Below, piece by piece: positions 55,148-64,000 of a stretch of DNA of 64,000 nucleotides. Within the stretch, counting starts at the first letter, position 1. Every line of letters starts with the position of its first letter. A program made the translations under genes and the position numbers. The stretch spans positions 1-64,000 of the forward strand of contig JAPZRU010000009.1 of assembly GCA_027531255.1 (NCBI GenBank), read 5' to 3'. Below the pieces are notes generated by a model. The model did not search any database and was not told the origin of the DNA. It saw nothing but the letters and a program-made list of their open reading frames with translations. The DNA comes from Steroidobacteraceae bacterium. Its GTDB lineage: Bacteria; Pseudomonadota; Gammaproteobacteria; Steroidobacterales; Steroidobacteraceae.

Positions 55148-56551
55148 TCACAGGCTCTCGGACGCGAAGTCGGCCAGTCGCGAGCGCTCGCCGCGCACCA
55201 GCGTCACGTGGCCCGAGTGCGTCCAGCCGCGGAAGCGGTTCACGACGTAGGTGAGGCCGGACGAGGTCTCGGTCAGGTACGGCGTGTCGATCTGGGCGAT
55301 GTTGCCGAGGCAGACCAGCTTCGTGCCGGGGCCCGCACGCGTGACCAGCGCCTTCATCTGCTTCGGCGTCAGGTTCTGGGCCTCGTCGAGGATGATGTAG
55401 CGGTGCAGGAACGTGCGGCCGCGCATGAAGTTCAGCGAGCGGATCCTGATGCGGCTGCGCAGCAGGTCGTTGGTCGCGGCACGCGCCCAGTTGCCGCCCT
55501 CCTGGCCCTGCGTCAGCACCTCGAGGTTGTCCATCAGCGCGCCCATCCAGGGTTCCATCTTCTCCTCCTCGGTGCCGGGCAGGAACCCGATGTCCTCGCC
55601 GAGGGGGATGGTGACGCGCGTCATGATGATCTCGTTGAAGCGCTTGTTGTCGAGCGTCTGCGCGAGTCCGGCCGCGAGCGTCATCAGCGTCTTGCCGGTG
55701 CCCGCGGGCCCGAGGATCGTCACGAAGTCGATCTCGGGATCGAGCAGCAGGTTCAGCGCGAAGTTCTGCTCGCGGTTGCGCGCCGTCACGCCCCAAACGT
55801 TGTGGCGATCGGCGCGGTAGTCCTGCAGCAACTCGAGCACCGCTTCCTCGCCCTGCACGCGACGCACGATCGCCTCGACGCCGCTCTCGGCGTCCTCGTA
55901 GACGAACAGGTTGGCGTGCCACTCCTTCACCGCGGGACCCGCGATCCGGTAGAAGGTGCGCGAGTGCTCCTTCCAGGACTGCACGTCCTTGCCGTGCCGC
56001 TCCCAGAAGTCCGGCGCGAGCGCCTGCGTGCCCGTGTAGAGGAGGTCGGCGTCCTCGATCGTCTGGTCGCTGAAGTAGTCCTCGGCGTGCACGCCGAGGA
56101 TCGCAGCCTTGATCCTGAGGTTGATGTCCTTCGACACCAGCACGACGGCCGCATCCGGCACCTCGCGCGAGAGCGCGAGCGCCTGGCCGAGGATCGCGTC
56201 GTCGTTGCCGCGGCCGGGCAGGTTCGCCGGCAGCCCGGCCTCGAGCGCCCTGGTCTGGAAGAACAGCCGGCCGGTCGGTGCGCCGGACTTCTTCACCGAC
56301 GGCAGCGGGAGCCCGCGGTCGATCTGGTCCTTGGTCGCGCCGCTCATGAGCTCGTCGAGGAACCGGCTGACCTGGCGGACGTTGCGCGCGGCCTCCGACA
56401 GGCCCTTCTTGCCGGCGTCGAGTTCCTCGAGCACGACCATCGGCAGGTACACGTCGTGCTCGTCGAAGCGGAAGATCGCCGTCGGGTCGTGCATCAGCAC
56501 GTTCGTGTCGAGCACGAAGATGCAGCGCTTGTCGCGCTCCGGGCGCGTCAT
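55148..56551 (-). CDS. PIN-PhoH family ATPase / ribonuclease
   Basis: 467 residues. An N-terminal PIN domain (about 10-150; IFVLDTNVLMHDPTAIF, GRGNDDAILGQALAL, VLVSKDINLRI) has the Asp residues that make an RNase site. The C-terminal PhoH ATPase (about 235-460) has LGPAGTGKTLMTLAAG (Walker A) and IILDEAQNLTPKQMKALVTR (Walker B). This PhoH2-like combination is an RNA helicase/nuclease in studied cases. It starts at ATG 56551, 2 nt after bcp. Confidence 0.92.
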   Translation of the reverse strand: MTRPERDKRCIFVLDTNVLMHDPTAIFRFDEHDVYLPMVVLEELDAGKKGLSEAARNVRQVSRFLDELMSGATKDQIDRGLPLPSVKKSGAPTGRLFFQTRALEAGLPANLPGRGNDDAILGQALALSREVPDAAVVLVSKDINLRIKAAILGVHAEDYFSDQTIEDADLLYTGTQALAPDFWERHGKDVQSWKEHSRTFYRIAGPAVKEWHANLFVYEDAESGVEAIVRRVQGEEAVLELLQDYRADRHNVWGVTARNREQNFALNLLLDPEIDFVTILGPAGTGKTLMTLAAGLAQTLDNKRFNEIIMTRVTIPLGEDIGFLPGTEEEKMEPWMGALMDNLEVLTQGQEGGNWARAATNDLLRSRIRIRSLNFMRGRTFLHRYIILDEAQNLTPKQMKALVTRAGPGTKLVCLGNIAQIDTPYLTETSSGLTYVVNRFRGWTHSGHVTLVRGERSRLADFASESL

Positions 56552-56553
56552 CG

Positions 56554-57030
56554 TCAGAGCGCCTTCGCGGCGGCGAGGACCTCGTCGGCGTGGCCGTCGA
56601 CCTTCACCTTGCGCCACTCCTGCCGCAGTACGCCGCTCGCGTCGAGCAGGAAGGTGCTGCGCTCGACGCCCATGTACTTCCTGCCGTACATGCTCTTCTC
56701 CTTCCAGACGTCGAAGAGCGTGCAGGCGGCCTGCTCGGGGTCCGACAGCAGCTCGAACGGGAACCCGTGCTTGGCCTTGAACTTCTCGTGGGACGCGATC
56801 GAGTCGGGCGACACGCCGACGACCTCCGCGCCGGCCTTCCTGAACTGCGCGTGGAGGTCGCGGAAGGCCTCGCCTTCCTTCGTGCAGCCCGAGGTCGCGT
56901 CCTTCGGGTAGAAGTAGACGACGAGCGCCCTGCCCGCGGCGTCCTTGAGGCGCCAGGGACCCGCCGTCGACTCGAGCCGGAAGTCCGGGACCTTCTTGCC
57001 CACCTGTACGACCGTCGAGACCTTCGCCAT
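56554..57030 (-). CDS. bcp: Thiol peroxidase of the Bcp/PrxQ type
   Basis: 158 residues. The peroxidatic Cys is C49 in DATSGCTKEGEAF, where the usual Pro is replaced by Ser. The E. coli-type resolving Cys four or five residues later is absent, so another Cys or a free thiol must resolve the sulfenic acid. It starts at ATG 57030 and lies between gcvR and phoH, matching the E. coli gcvR-bcp order. Confidence 0.93.
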   Translation of the reverse strand: MAKVSTVVQVGKKVPDFRLESTAGPWRLKDAAGRALVVYFYPKDATSGCTKEGEAFRDLHAQFRKAGAEVVGVSPDSIASHEKFKAKHGFPFELLSDPEQAACTLFDVWKEKSMYGRKYMGVERSTFLLDASGVLRQEWRKVKVDGHADEVLAAAKAL

Positions 57031-57111
57031 GCGTGCTCCGAGTGGCGCGGTGCCGGATCCGGTCGAGTCGGGGACCGGCGCGCCGCGCGGGTGGCGGGAC
57101 CCGACGCGGCT

Positions 57112-57642
57112 TCAGCCCTTCACGGGCTCGAGGATCGCGTCGAGGTTCAGGGAATCGCAGAAGTCCATGAATTCTTCGCGCAGCACGCCGAGGTGGATCC
57201 GGCTCGGCACGTTGACGACGAGGCGCAGCGAGAACATCGGCGCGCCCGTGTGCGCGGCCGCGTAGGAGCGCGTGTCGAGCTCGGCGATGTCGATGCCGCG
57301 CGCCGAGAAGAAGCCCGACACGCTCGACACGATGCCCGACTGGTCGAGGCAGACGATGTCGACGGAGTAGGGGAGCATGTCGGCGCGGACCGGCCGCGCC
57401 TCGGTGCGGCGCATCTGCACCGCGAGCTCGCCGCCGTCGCCGAGCTTCTTGACCTCGGTCTCGATCTTCGCGAGCGAGTGCCAGTTGCCGGAAACCAGCA
57501 GCGCCATGGTGAACTCGCTGCCGAGCGCACTCATCCGGCTCTCGACGATGTTGCCGCCGCAGTCGGCGATCACGCGGGTGAGGTCGTGGACCATGCCGGT
57601 GCGGTCGCTACCGATGGCGGACAGGGCGATCAGCTGCTTCAT
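57112..57642 (-). CDS. gcvR: Glycine-cleavage regulator GcvR (two ACT domains)
   Basis: 176 residues. Two ACT domains: ALSAIGSDRTGMVHDLTRVI and IVCLDQSGIVSSVSGFFSAR. In E. coli GcvR binds GcvA and prevents activation of gcvTHP when glycine is low. Starts at ATG 57642. Divergent from dapA and upstream of bcp, as in E. coli. Confidence 0.88.
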   Translation of the reverse strand: MKQLIALSAIGSDRTGMVHDLTRVIADCGGNIVESRMSALGSEFTMALLVSGNWHSLAKIETEVKKLGDGGELAVQMRRTEARPVRADMLPYSVDIVCLDQSGIVSSVSGFFSARGIDIAELDTRSYAAAHTGAPMFSLRLVVNVPSRIHLGVLREEFMDFCDSLNLDAILEPVKG

Positions 57643-57741
57643 CCGGATCCGCGCCGGCCTCGAGCCGGCTGTGACGCTCTCGCGAAGGGCGGGGAGTGTA
57701 CCCGCTGGGCCCCGGGCGTGGGAAACGCCGCGCGGCCGGCC

Positions 57742-57771
57742 TTGCGCGGGCCGCGCTACGGCCCGTACGAT
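57742..57771 (+). promoter_or_regulatory. Candidate sigma-70 promoter of dapA
   Basis: TTGCGC (57742-57747) and TACGAT (57766-57771) are 18 bp apart, 46 nt before the dapA ATG. It lies in the divergent gcvR-dapA region. Confidence 0.4.
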
Positions 57772-57817
57772 TTGGGGCTGACCGAGCAGCCGCGTCCGCG
57801 GCGGGACCGTCTCACTC

Positions 57818-58702
57818 ATGTACAGCGGCAGCATCGTGGCGGTCGTCACGCCGATGGGCGAAGCGGGCGAGCTCGACTTCGCGGCCTGGGACCGCCTGCT
57901 CGACTGGCACGCCGACGAGGGTACCGACGCGGTGGTGGTCTGCGGCACCACCGGCGAGTCCCCCACCGTCACCGTCGACGAGGCGGTCGAGCTGGTCGCT
58001 CGGGCGCAGGCCCGCCTGCGGGGACGCCTGCCCGTGATCGCAGGTACCGGCACCAACTCGACGATCGGCACGATCGAGCGCACGCGCCGGCTCGCGCAGG
58101 CGGGCGCGGACGCCGCGCTGGTCGTCACGCCGTACTACAACAAGCCCACGCAGGAAGGCCTCTACCGCCACTACGTCGCGGTCGCCGAGGCCTCCAGCAT
58201 CCCGCTGATCCTCTACAACGTGCCCTCGCGCACCGGCGTCGATCTGCTGCCGGACACCGCGCGGCGGCTCGCGGAGCACCCGCGCATCGTCGCTGTCAAG
58301 GAAGCCACCGGCAGCCTGCAGCGGCTCGCGGAACTGCGCGAGCTTTGCGGCGACGATCTCGAGATCCTGTCGGGTGACGACCCCACCTGCGCGGACGCGA
58401 TGCTGGCCGGCGCGCGCGGGGTGATCTCCGTGACCGCCAACGTCGCGCCGCGCGCGATGCACGAACTCTGCGTCGCGGCGCTGGCCGGCGACGCGGTGCG
58501 CGCCCGGGAACTCGACGGCCGCCTGCAGGTCCTCCACCGCGCCATGTTCGTCGAGCCGAACCCCATTCCCGCCAAGTGGGCCGTGCAGCAGCTCGGCCTG
58601 ATCCCCGGCGGCATCCGCCTGCCGCTGCTGCCGCTGACCGCGGCGGCCCAGCCCACCGTGCGCGAAGCGATGCGCGCCGCCGGAGTGTCATGCCCCGCCT
58701 GA
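57818..58702 (+). CDS. dapA: 4-hydroxy-tetrahydrodipicolinate synthase
   Basis: 294 residues. It condenses pyruvate with aspartate semialdehyde, the first step to lysine and diaminopimelate. The Schiff-base Lys is K161 in VAVKEATGSLQ; Tyr in LYNVPSRTG is the partner. CGTTGESPTVTVDEA is the substrate loop. Same length and numbering as E. coli DapA. It overlaps the next gene by 13 nt. Confidence 0.97.
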   Translation: MYSGSIVAVVTPMGEAGELDFAAWDRLLDWHADEGTDAVVVCGTTGESPTVTVDEAVELVARAQARLRGRLPVIAGTGTNSTIGTIERTRRLAQAGADAALVVTPYYNKPTQEGLYRHYVAVAEASSIPLILYNVPSRTGVDLLPDTARRLAEHPRIVAVKEATGSLQRLAELRELCGDDLEILSGDDPTCADAMLAGARGVISVTANVAPRAMHELCVAALAGDAVRARELDGRLQVLHRAMFVEPNPIPAKWAVQQLGLIPGGIRLPLLPLTAAAQPTVREAMRAAGVSCPA

Positions 58703-58983
58703 TTCCCTGCCTGGCCGCGGCCGGGTCGCTCGTGCTGTTGGCCGGCTGCTCGGCCTTCGACCGCAATGCCTGTCACGACCGCCAGCCCTACCAGGCCGCG
58801 GAGGCCGTGCCGCCGCTCAAGGTGCCCGAGGGCCTCGCGGCGCCGTCCACGCGCAACGCGCTCAGGATCCCGGAAGTGCAGGCCGAGCCGAAGCGCCGCA
58901 GCGCAGGCGACCCGTGCCTCGACGAACCGCCCAGCTTCTACCCGGACCGCCCGAAGCCGGGCCAGCGGCCGGCCGCCGAGTGA
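58690..58983 (+). CDS. Small lipoprotein downstream of dapA (BamC-position)
   Basis: 97 residues from ATG 58690. A signal peptide with a good lipobox, LVLLAGC, makes Cys20 the probable lipidation site. The rest has no regular fold (VPPLKVPEGLAAPSTRNALRI), Pro-rich, with two more Cys. E. coli places bamC after dapA; this could be a reduced BamC keeping only the unstructured N-terminal part that contacts BamD, but the similarity is not strong. Confidence 0.6.
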   Translation: MPRLIPCLAAAGSLVLLAGCSAFDRNACHDRQPYQAAEAVPPLKVPEGLAAPSTRNALRIPEVQAEPKRRSAGDPCLDEPPSFYPDRPKPGQRPAAE

Positions 58984-59012
58984 CCGCCCGGCGCCGGTTC
59001 CCGTCGCCGCGT

Positions 59013-59041
59013 TTGCCTCGCCACCGCGGTGCGGTTAGGCT
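59013..59041 (+). promoter_or_regulatory. Sigma-70 promoter of tRNA-Ser and ffs
   Basis: TTGCCT (59013-59018) and TAGGCT (59036-59041) are 17 bp apart. The tRNA begins 12 nt after the -10 box, so transcription would start close to its 5' end. Confidence 0.55.
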
Positions 59042-59052
59042 TCCCGGCCTTC

Positions 59053-59143
59053 GGAGAGGTGGCCGAGTGGTCGAAGGCGCTGGACTGGAATTCCAGTAAT
59101 ACCCAAAAGGTATTCGTGGGTTCGAATCCCACCCTCTCCGCCA
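59053..59143 (+). tRNA. tRNA-Ser (anticodon GGA)
   Basis: GGAGAGG pairs with CCTCTCC. The D-arm TGGCCGAGTGGTCGAAGGCG, anticodon loop CTGGAAT (GGA) and a long variable arm are typical of tRNA-Ser. T-arm GGGTTCGAATCCC; CCA encoded at 59141-59143. Reads UCC and UCU. Confidence 0.96.
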
Positions 59144-59166
59144 CCTGCAACCGCCGCCGTTCAATG

Positions 59167-59277
59167 GCGGTCCGCGTCGGTTCCTCCGCGACGATCAGCC
59201 GCTAACCCCGCCAGGCCCGGAAGGGAGCAACGGTCCCGGCCCGATCGGGTGCCGGAGGGGTGCTGGCGCGGGCCGCC
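59167..59277 (+). ncRNA. ffs: 4.5S RNA (SRP RNA)
   Basis: The diagnostic apical domain of bacterial SRP RNA is present: CCAGGCCCGGAAGGGAGCA, followed by GGTGCCGGAGGGGTGCTGG. The 5' GGCGGTCC pairs with GGGCCGCC at 59270-59277 to close a rod of about 111 nt. It carries the Ffh (M domain) binding site. It starts 23 nt after tRNA-Ser and is probably cotranscribed with it. Confidence 0.88.
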
Positions 59278-59316
59278 GCCCCTCCTGCGGCGGCGTTCGT
59301 CGTATCCTCGCTCCCG

Positions 59317-61053
59317 ATGACCTACCTCGTCCTGGCCCGCAAGTGGCGCCCGCGCAAGTTCGCCGAGATGGTCGGCCAGGAACACGTCGTGCGCGCGCTG
59401 ACGAACGCGCTGACCTCCGGCCGCGTGCACCACGCGTTCCTGTTCACGGGCACGCGCGGCGTCGGCAAGACCACGGTCGCCCGCATCTTCGCGAAGTCGC
59501 TGAACTGCGAAACCGGCGTCGGCGCGGATCCGTGCGGCACCTGCAGCGCCTGCCGCGAGATCGACGAGGGCCGCTTCGTGGACCTGATCGAGGTGGACGC
59601 CGCCTCGCGCACCAAGGTCGAGGACACGCGCGAACTGCTCGAGAACGTGCAGTACGCGCCGGCCCGCGGCCGCTACAAGGTGTACCTCGTCGACGAGGTG
59701 CACATGCTGTCGGTGAACTCCTTCAACGCGCTGCTGAAGACGCTCGAGGAGCCGCCGCCGCACGTCAAGTTCCTGCTGGCGACGACCGATCCGCAGAAGC
59801 TGCCGATCACCGTCGTGTCGCGCTGCCTGCAGTTCCACCTGAAGCGCCTGCCGCCGGGGCTGATCGCCGAGCGCATGCGCAGGATCCTCGAGGCCGAGGG
59901 CGTCGCGTTCGACGCCCCGTCGCTGCCGCTGCTGGCGCGCGCGGCCGACGGCTCGCTGCGCGACGGCCTCTCGCTCCTCGACCAGGTGCTCGTGTTCGGC
60001 GGCGGCCGCGTCGGCGAGGCCGACGTGCGCGCGATGCTCGGCACCATCGACCGCAACCACGTCGTGCACCTCGTCGAGGCGCTGGCGGCGGCGGATGCGC
60101 CGGGGCTGCTCGCGATCGCGCGTGCGCTCGACGACCACGCGCCGGACTACGACCAGGTGCTGGTGCAACTGGCTTCGCTGCTGGAGCGCGTCGCGCTGCA
60201 GCAGGTGGTGCCGCAGGACTCGGCGGACGCCGAGTGGGCGCCGGAAGTGCTCGACGCGCTCGCGCGCGCTGTGCCGCCGGCGGACCTGCAGCTGTACTAC
60301 CAGATCGCGCTGAACGGTCGGCGCGACCTCGAGCTCGCGCCGGAGCCGCGCGTCGGCTTCGAGATGACGCTGCTGCGGATGCTCGCGTTCCGTCCGGCCG
60401 ACACGGTCGCCGGGGCGGGTGCGCCCGCCGCGGTTGCGCCGGCCGGGGGCACGCGGGGCGCTGCGAATGCGGGCACGGCTGCGGCTTCCCCCCCGGCACC
60501 CCGGTCGCCGGCGCGTCCCGCGGCCCCCGAGCCAGCCGCGGAGCGGCCCGCCGTCTCGGCGCCGGGTCCGTCCACGACCGGGCCGGCCCAGGCGTCCGCA
60601 TCGCAGGAACCGCGCGGCGCCTGGGCCGCGCCGGCGGGCGCACCGACGCCGCCGACCACGTCGAACGGCGACGTGGACTGGCAGACACTCGTCGGGCGGC
60701 TCGAACTCGGTGGCCTCGCGCGCCAGCTGGCGGCCAACTGCGCGTGGCTCGGGCGCGAAGCGGACACGGTCCGGCTGCGCGTCGCGCCGTCCAGCGAGGC
60801 GCTCCGGACGCCGAGCACGGTCGAGCGGCTCGCGCAGGCGCTCGGCCGCCACCTCGGCGGCACCGTGCGCCTCGTGTTCGACGTCGCCGAGCTCGAGCCC
60901 GAGGTCGACACGCCTGCCCGTCGCGAGGCGCGCGAGGCGGAGGCCTCGGTCGTGCAGGCGCGCGCCGCGCTCGAGCAGGATCCCACCGTGCGCGCCCTCC
61001 AGGAGCGCTTCGGCGCGACCGTGCAGCCGGACAGCGTCAAGCCCTTGCGGTGA
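59317..61053 (+). CDS. dnaX: DNA polymerase III subunit tau (and gamma)
   Basis: 578 residues from ATG 59317. Clamp-loader ATPase: Walker [16 protein letters not shown], zinc module [16 protein letters not shown] and the SRC motif SRCLQFHLK. Residues about 370-450 are a Pro/Ala/Gly/Ser linker; the last ~130 residues match the tau-specific domains that bind DnaB and the polymerase core. No A-run slippery site is visible, so gamma may not be made by the E. coli frameshift. Confidence 0.94.
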   Translation: MTYLVLARKWRPRKFAEMVGQEHVVRALTNALTSGRVHHAFLFTGTRGVGKTTVARIFAKSLNCETGVGADPCGTCSACREIDEGRFVDLIEVDAASRTKVEDTRELLENVQYAPARGRYKVYLVDEVHMLSVNSFNALLKTLEEPPPHVKFLLATTDPQKLPITVVSRCLQFHLKRLPPGLIAERMRRILEAEGVAFDAPSLPLLARAADGSLRDGLSLLDQVLVFGGGRVGEADVRAMLGTIDRNHVVHLVEALAAADAPGLLAIARALDDHAPDYDQVLVQLASLLERVALQQVVPQDSADAEWAPEVLDALARAVPPADLQLYYQIALNGRRDLELAPEPRVGFEMTLLRMLAFRPADTVAGAGAPAAVAPAGGTRGAANAGTAAASPPAPRSPARPAAPEPAAERPAVSAPGPSTTGPAQASASQEPRGAWAAPAGAPTPPTTSNGDVDWQTLVGRLELGGLARQLAANCAWLGREADTVRLRVAPSSEALRTPSTVERLAQALGRHLGGTVRLVFDVAELEPEVDTPARREAREAEASVVQARAALEQDPTVRALQERFGATVQPDSVKPLR

Positions 61054-61153
61054 GGCGGCCTCGCCCGCATCCAGCCGCGTGCGTCCGCGCGACCGGCGCT
61101 CGCCACCCGACCCACGAATCCGCATCCAGAACCCGCACCCGAGGACAGCGACC

Positions 61154-61477
61154 ATGAAAGGCGGCATCGGCAATCTCATGCGCCAGGCGCAGCAGATCCA
61201 GGAGAACATGCAGAAGGCGCAGGCGGAGCTCGCCTCGCTCGAGATCGTCGGCGAGGCCGGCGGCGGCATGGTCAAGGTGGAGATGAACGGCAAGCACGAG
61301 GTGCGGCGCGTGCGCATCGACCCGTCCGTGCCGGGCGACGACCGTGAGCTGCTCGAGGACCTGCTGACCGCCGCGATCAACGACGCGGTCCGCAAGGTCG
61401 AGGGCGCGACGCAGCAGAAGTTCTCGGGCCTGATGGGCGGCATGCAGCTCCCGCCGGGCTTCAAGCTGCCGTTCTGA
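61154..61477 (+). CDS. ybaB: Nucleoid-associated protein YbaB/EbfC
   Basis: 107 residues. Family core: [38 protein letters not shown] and [17 protein letters not shown]. Forms tweezer-like dimers that bind DNA. Between dnaX and recR, the conserved order. Confidence 0.96.
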   Translation: MKGGIGNLMRQAQQIQENMQKAQAELASLEIVGEAGGGMVKVEMNGKHEVRRVRIDPSVPGDDRELLEDLLTAAINDAVRKVEGATQQKFSGLMGGMQLPPGFKLPF

Positions 61478-61493
61478 GCCGGGAGCCGGCCGC

Positions 61494-62093
61494 GTGAAGT
61501 ACTCGCCCGCGCTCGCGCGGTTGATCGAGGCGCTGCGGCGCCTCCCGGGCGTCGGCCCGAAGTCCGCGCAGCGCATGGCCTTCCACCTGCTGGAGCGCGA
61601 TCGCGACGGTGCGCGCGAGCTCGGCCGCGCGCTCGACGCCGCGGTGAACGGCGTCGGCCGCTGTCGCCGCTGCCGCATGCTGACCGACGGCGAGCTGTGC
61701 CCGATCTGCGCGAATCCGGGCCGCGACGGCAGCGTGGTGTGCGTGGTCGAGTCGCCGGCCGACGTGGTCGCGGTCGAGCAGTCGGGGAGCTTCCGCGGTC
61801 GTTACTTCGTGCTGATGGGCCATCTCTCGCCGCTCGATGGCGTGGGCCCGGAGCAGCTCGGCGTCGCGCAGCTGGAGGCGGTGCTCGACGAGGGCGAGGT
61901 CCGCGAGCTGATTCTCGCGACCAACCCGACGGTGGAGGGCGAGGCTACCGCGCACTTCCTCGGCGAGCTCGCGACCCGGCGCGGCATCCGCGCGAGCCGG
62001 ATCGCGCACGGCGTGCCGGTGGGCGGGGAACTCGAATACGTGGACGGCGGCACGTTGGCCCACGCGCTGGCCGGGCGGCAGCTGCTCGGCTGA
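61494..62093 (+). CDS. recR: Recombination protein RecR
   Basis: 199 residues. An N-terminal helix-hairpin-helix ([20 protein letters not shown]), zinc finger [16 protein letters not shown] and Toprim domain ([20 protein letters not shown]). RecR with RecO loads RecA on gapped DNA. It starts at GTG 61494, with 16 nt from ybaB. Confidence 0.96.
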   Translation: MKYSPALARLIEALRRLPGVGPKSAQRMAFHLLERDRDGARELGRALDAAVNGVGRCRRCRMLTDGELCPICANPGRDGSVVCVVESPADVVAVEQSGSFRGRYFVLMGHLSPLDGVGPEQLGVAQLEAVLDEGEVRELILATNPTVEGEATAHFLGELATRRGIRASRIAHGVPVGGELEYVDGGTLAHALAGRQLLG

Positions 62094-62102
62094 ACGGGGC
62101 GC

Positions 62103-63077
62103 CTAGCGCCGCAGTCCCGGCGGCGTGCGCGGCGGCGCGCGCTCGGGGTACTTCGTCGCGAAATGGCGCGCCAGCTCGGCGAGGCGTCGGTAGCTCTCGT
62201 AGCGCCGGGCCCGGATCGTCCCGCCGTTCACCGCCTCGCGTACCGCGCAGGCCGGCTCCGTCTCGTGCCTGCAGTCCTGGAACCGGCAGCCGGCCCCGAT
62301 CGCGTGGATCTCCCGGAACCCGGTGGCGACGTCCCGCACGGCGGGCAGTGCCGGGGCGTAGTCCCGCACGCCCGGCGAGTCGATCAGCCGCCCCCCGCTC
62401 GTGAGACGGTGCAGGGCGGCCGTCGTGGTCGTGTGGCGGCCTTCCTCGGTCGCCGCGGAGATCTCCTGCGTGACGGCCCGTGCCTCGGGCACGAGGGCGT
62501 TCAGGAGGCTCGACTTCCCCGTGCCCGACTGCCCGACGAGCACGCTGGTGGTGCCCGCGAGCTCGTGCGCCAGCGACTCGACCCCGGGCACGCCGCGGGT
62601 GGAGCAGCGCACGATCCGGTAGCCGATCGCCACGTAGGCCCCGAGTTCGGCGCTCGCCTCCGGCGTCGCCGCCAGCTCGTCCTTGTTGAACGCGACCAGC
62701 GCCTGCAGGCCGGCCCAGGCCGCGCCGGCGAGATAGCGGTCCACGACGTACCAGTCCGGTGCCGGCTGCGGCGCGACCACCGCGACCAGTTGCGTGAGGT
62801 TCGCGACGACCGGCTCGGTGCGGCCGGTGGCGTCGAGCCGCTCGAGCAGCGTGCGGCGCGGCAGGACCTCGTAGACGGTGCCCTGCGGGTCGCCGGTGGT
62901 CGCGTGCGCCCAGAGCACTTCGTCGCCGCAGACGGCCTGCAGCCGGCGGCCGTGCAGGCGGCAGGAACGGCGGGCGCCGTCCGTCGATTCGACGTCCAGT
63001 TGCCGGCCGTGGCTCGCGACCACGAGCCCGGCCAGCAGGTCGCGCTGCGGCGGCGGTGTCGGGGGTCGCTTGCCCAT
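62103..63077 (-). CDS. rsgA: Ribosome small-subunit GTPase RsgA
   Basis: 324 residues. Circularly permuted GTPase: NKDE (G4) precedes GQSGTGKSSLLNALV (G1) and DSPGVRDYAP (G3). An N-terminal OB fold and C-terminal zinc knuckle (CRFQDCRHETEPAC) are present. RsgA acts in late 30S maturation. Convergent with recR, 9 nt apart. Confidence 0.96.
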   Translation of the reverse strand: MGKRPPTPPPQRDLLAGLVVASHGRQLDVESTDGARRSCRLHGRRLQAVCGDEVLWAHATTGDPQGTVYEVLPRRTLLERLDATGRTEPVVANLTQLVAVVAPQPAPDWYVVDRYLAGAAWAGLQALVAFNKDELAATPEASAELGAYVAIGYRIVRCSTRGVPGVESLAHELAGTTSVLVGQSGTGKSSLLNALVPEARAVTQEISAATEEGRHTTTTAALHRLTSGGRLIDSPGVRDYAPALPAVRDVATGFREIHAIGAGCRFQDCRHETEPACAVREAVNGGTIRARRYESYRRLAELARHFATKYPERAPPRTPPGLRR

Positions 63078-63095
63078 CGGGTGGCCGTGCGGGCC

Positions 63096-64000
63096 TCAGC
63101 GCGCCGCGACGGGCGCCGCGGAGCCTGCGGCGGGCACGGACGCGCGCAGTGCGGCGATGCGCTCCAGCGCGGGCGGGTGCGAGTAGTACCACGCCGAGTA
63201 GAGCGGGTCCGGCGTCAGCGTCGAGGCGTTGTCGCGGTGGAGCTTGACCAGCGCGTCGGCGAGACGCTGGCCGTCCGCGTGCTCGGCTGCATACCGGTCC
63301 GCGGCGTACTCGTTGTGCCGCGACCAGAGCGTCTCCAGCGGATCGAGGAAGTACGTGAACGCGGGGCTCGCCAGCACGAACAGCGCGAGCGCGGCGTGGG
63401 GCGAGGGTTCGGGCACGCCGAGCGCGGCGTAGAACGCCGGCTGCGCCGCGAGCCAGCCGAGCACCGCGAAGCCCGCGAACGCGACCGCGAGCCCGACCAG
63501 CACCATCGTGCGCACGTGCTTCAGCCGGAAGTGCCCGAGCTCGTGGGCCAGCACCGCCTCGACCTCGTCCGCGTCGAGGCGCTCGACCAGCGTGTCGTAG
63601 AGCACGATGCGCTTGTGGCGGCCGAAGCCGGTGAAGTAAGCGTTGCCGTGCGACGAGCGCCGCGAGCCGTCCATCACGTAGACGCCGTCGGCGGCGAAGC
63701 CGCAGCGCCGGACGATCGCGTCGACCCGGTCGCGCAGGGGCCCCGCCTCGAGCGGGCGGAAGCGGTTGTAGAGCGGCGCGATGAAGCGTGGCCACGCGAA
63801 CTGCAGCGCGAGCAGGAACGCCGCCCACGCGGCCCACGCGTACAACCACCAGGCCGGGCCCGCGATCGTCATCAGCCACAGCAGCAGCGCGAGCAGCGGC
63901 ACGCCGAGCACGAGCCCGAGCGCGAGCGAGCGGGCGAGGTCGGCCGCGTACAGCGCGGGCGTGGTGCGGTTGAAGCCGTGGCGCGCCTCGACCACGAAAG
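63096..64000 (-). CDS. Ste24-type M48 membrane protease, N-terminus beyond the window
   Basis: About 301 residues are visible; the frame continues off the right edge, since residues FVVEARHGFNRTT precede any start. VLAHELGHFRLKH is the HExxH zinc site and NEYAADRYAAEHADG carries the third ligand. Helices such as ALGLVLGVPLLALLLWLM and VGLAVAFAGFAVLGWLAA fit the Ste24/CAAX-protease group. It lies 18 nt upstream of rsgA. Confidence 0.93.
   Translation of the reverse strand, partial: FVVEARHGFNRTTPALYAADLARSLALGLVLGVPLLALLLWLMTIAGPAWWLYAWAAWAAFLLALQFAWPRFIAPLYNRFRPLEAGPLRDRVDAIVRRCGFAADGVYVMDGSRRSSHGNAYFTGFGRHKRIVLYDTLVERLDADEVEAVLAHELGHFRLKHVRTMVLVGLAVAFAGFAVLGWLAAQPAFYAALGVPEPSPHAALALFVLASPAFTYFLDPLETLWSRHNEYAADRYAAEHADGQRLADALVKLHRDNASTLTPDPLYSAWYYSHPPALERIAALRASVPAAGSAAPVAAR

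Noticed and set aside
59317-61053. Programmed frameshift site in dnaX to make gamma
   Set aside because: No A-rich slippery heptamer like that of E. coli is visible; cannot be supported by eye.

Overview
The window is a gene-dense chromosomal segment of very high G+C content and looks gammaproteobacterial. The evidence is the local gene orders rnr-rlmB, rpsF-rpsR-rplI-dnaB, ffh flanked by ypjD and a CorB-type gene, rpsP-rimM-trmD-rplS, gcvR-bcp divergent from dapA, and dnaX-ybaB-recR, together with a complete Mla system and SixA. The composition suggests a high-GC lineage such as the Xanthomonadales/Nevskiales/Steroidobacterales group, but no gene here fixes the family.

Region by region. 1-860: remains of an integrative element beside tRNA-Leu(CAG), with a truncated P4-type integrase and the tail of an unidentified gene at the left edge. 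1030-9790: RNase R and RlmB, a bS6/bS18/DUF2232/bL9 operon, and a dnaB helicase gene interrupted in frame by a 421-residue intein with a LAGLIDADG-type endonuclease domain. 9832-16970: two small enzymes, an AsmA protein, a DUF3072 protein overlapping an RluF-type pseudouridine synthase, an internally deleted phospholipid-methyltransferase pseudogene and a RhlE-type helicase. 17089-21020 (minus): a three-gene phospho-signalling cassette with a CHASE2 Ser/Thr kinase, a PP2C phosphatase and a double-FHA protein. 21137-28633: radA, a CorB-type protein, YpjD, ffh and the rpsP operon. 28818-36172: SppA, threonine catabolism (kbl-tdh), Hsp15, a cupin protein, a CnoX-type thioredoxin, a Nudix hydrolase and an Lrp-type regulator. 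36277-39789: the Lrp-type gene is divergent from putA, with an inverted repeat between them, and a deleted histidine-kinase remnant follows putA.

39790-47932 (minus) is a long, tightly packed operon: an Rrf2-type regulator, sufB, sufC, sufD, sufS, sufU and sufT, then a Rieske-type ferredoxin, sixA and an exported methyltransferase, most joined by 1-4 nt stop/start overlaps. 48165-53404: class I aldolase and the complete Mla lipid-transport set (mlaFEDCB, with mlaA convergent). 53461-58983: a BepA-type protease, a PIN-PhoH ATPase, Bcp, GcvR, DapA and a small lipoprotein. 59053-64000: tRNA-Ser(GGA), the 4.5S SRP RNA, dnaX-ybaB-recR, RsgA and an edge-truncated Ste24-type protease.

Most genes are housekeeping (translation, RNA processing, protein targeting, envelope maintenance, Fe-S assembly). 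The unusual content is the dnaB intein, the kinase/phosphatase/FHA cassette, the accessory genes coupled to the suf operon, three decayed genes, and several perfect inverted repeats between genes. No CRISPR array, insertion sequence or rRNA gene was seen.
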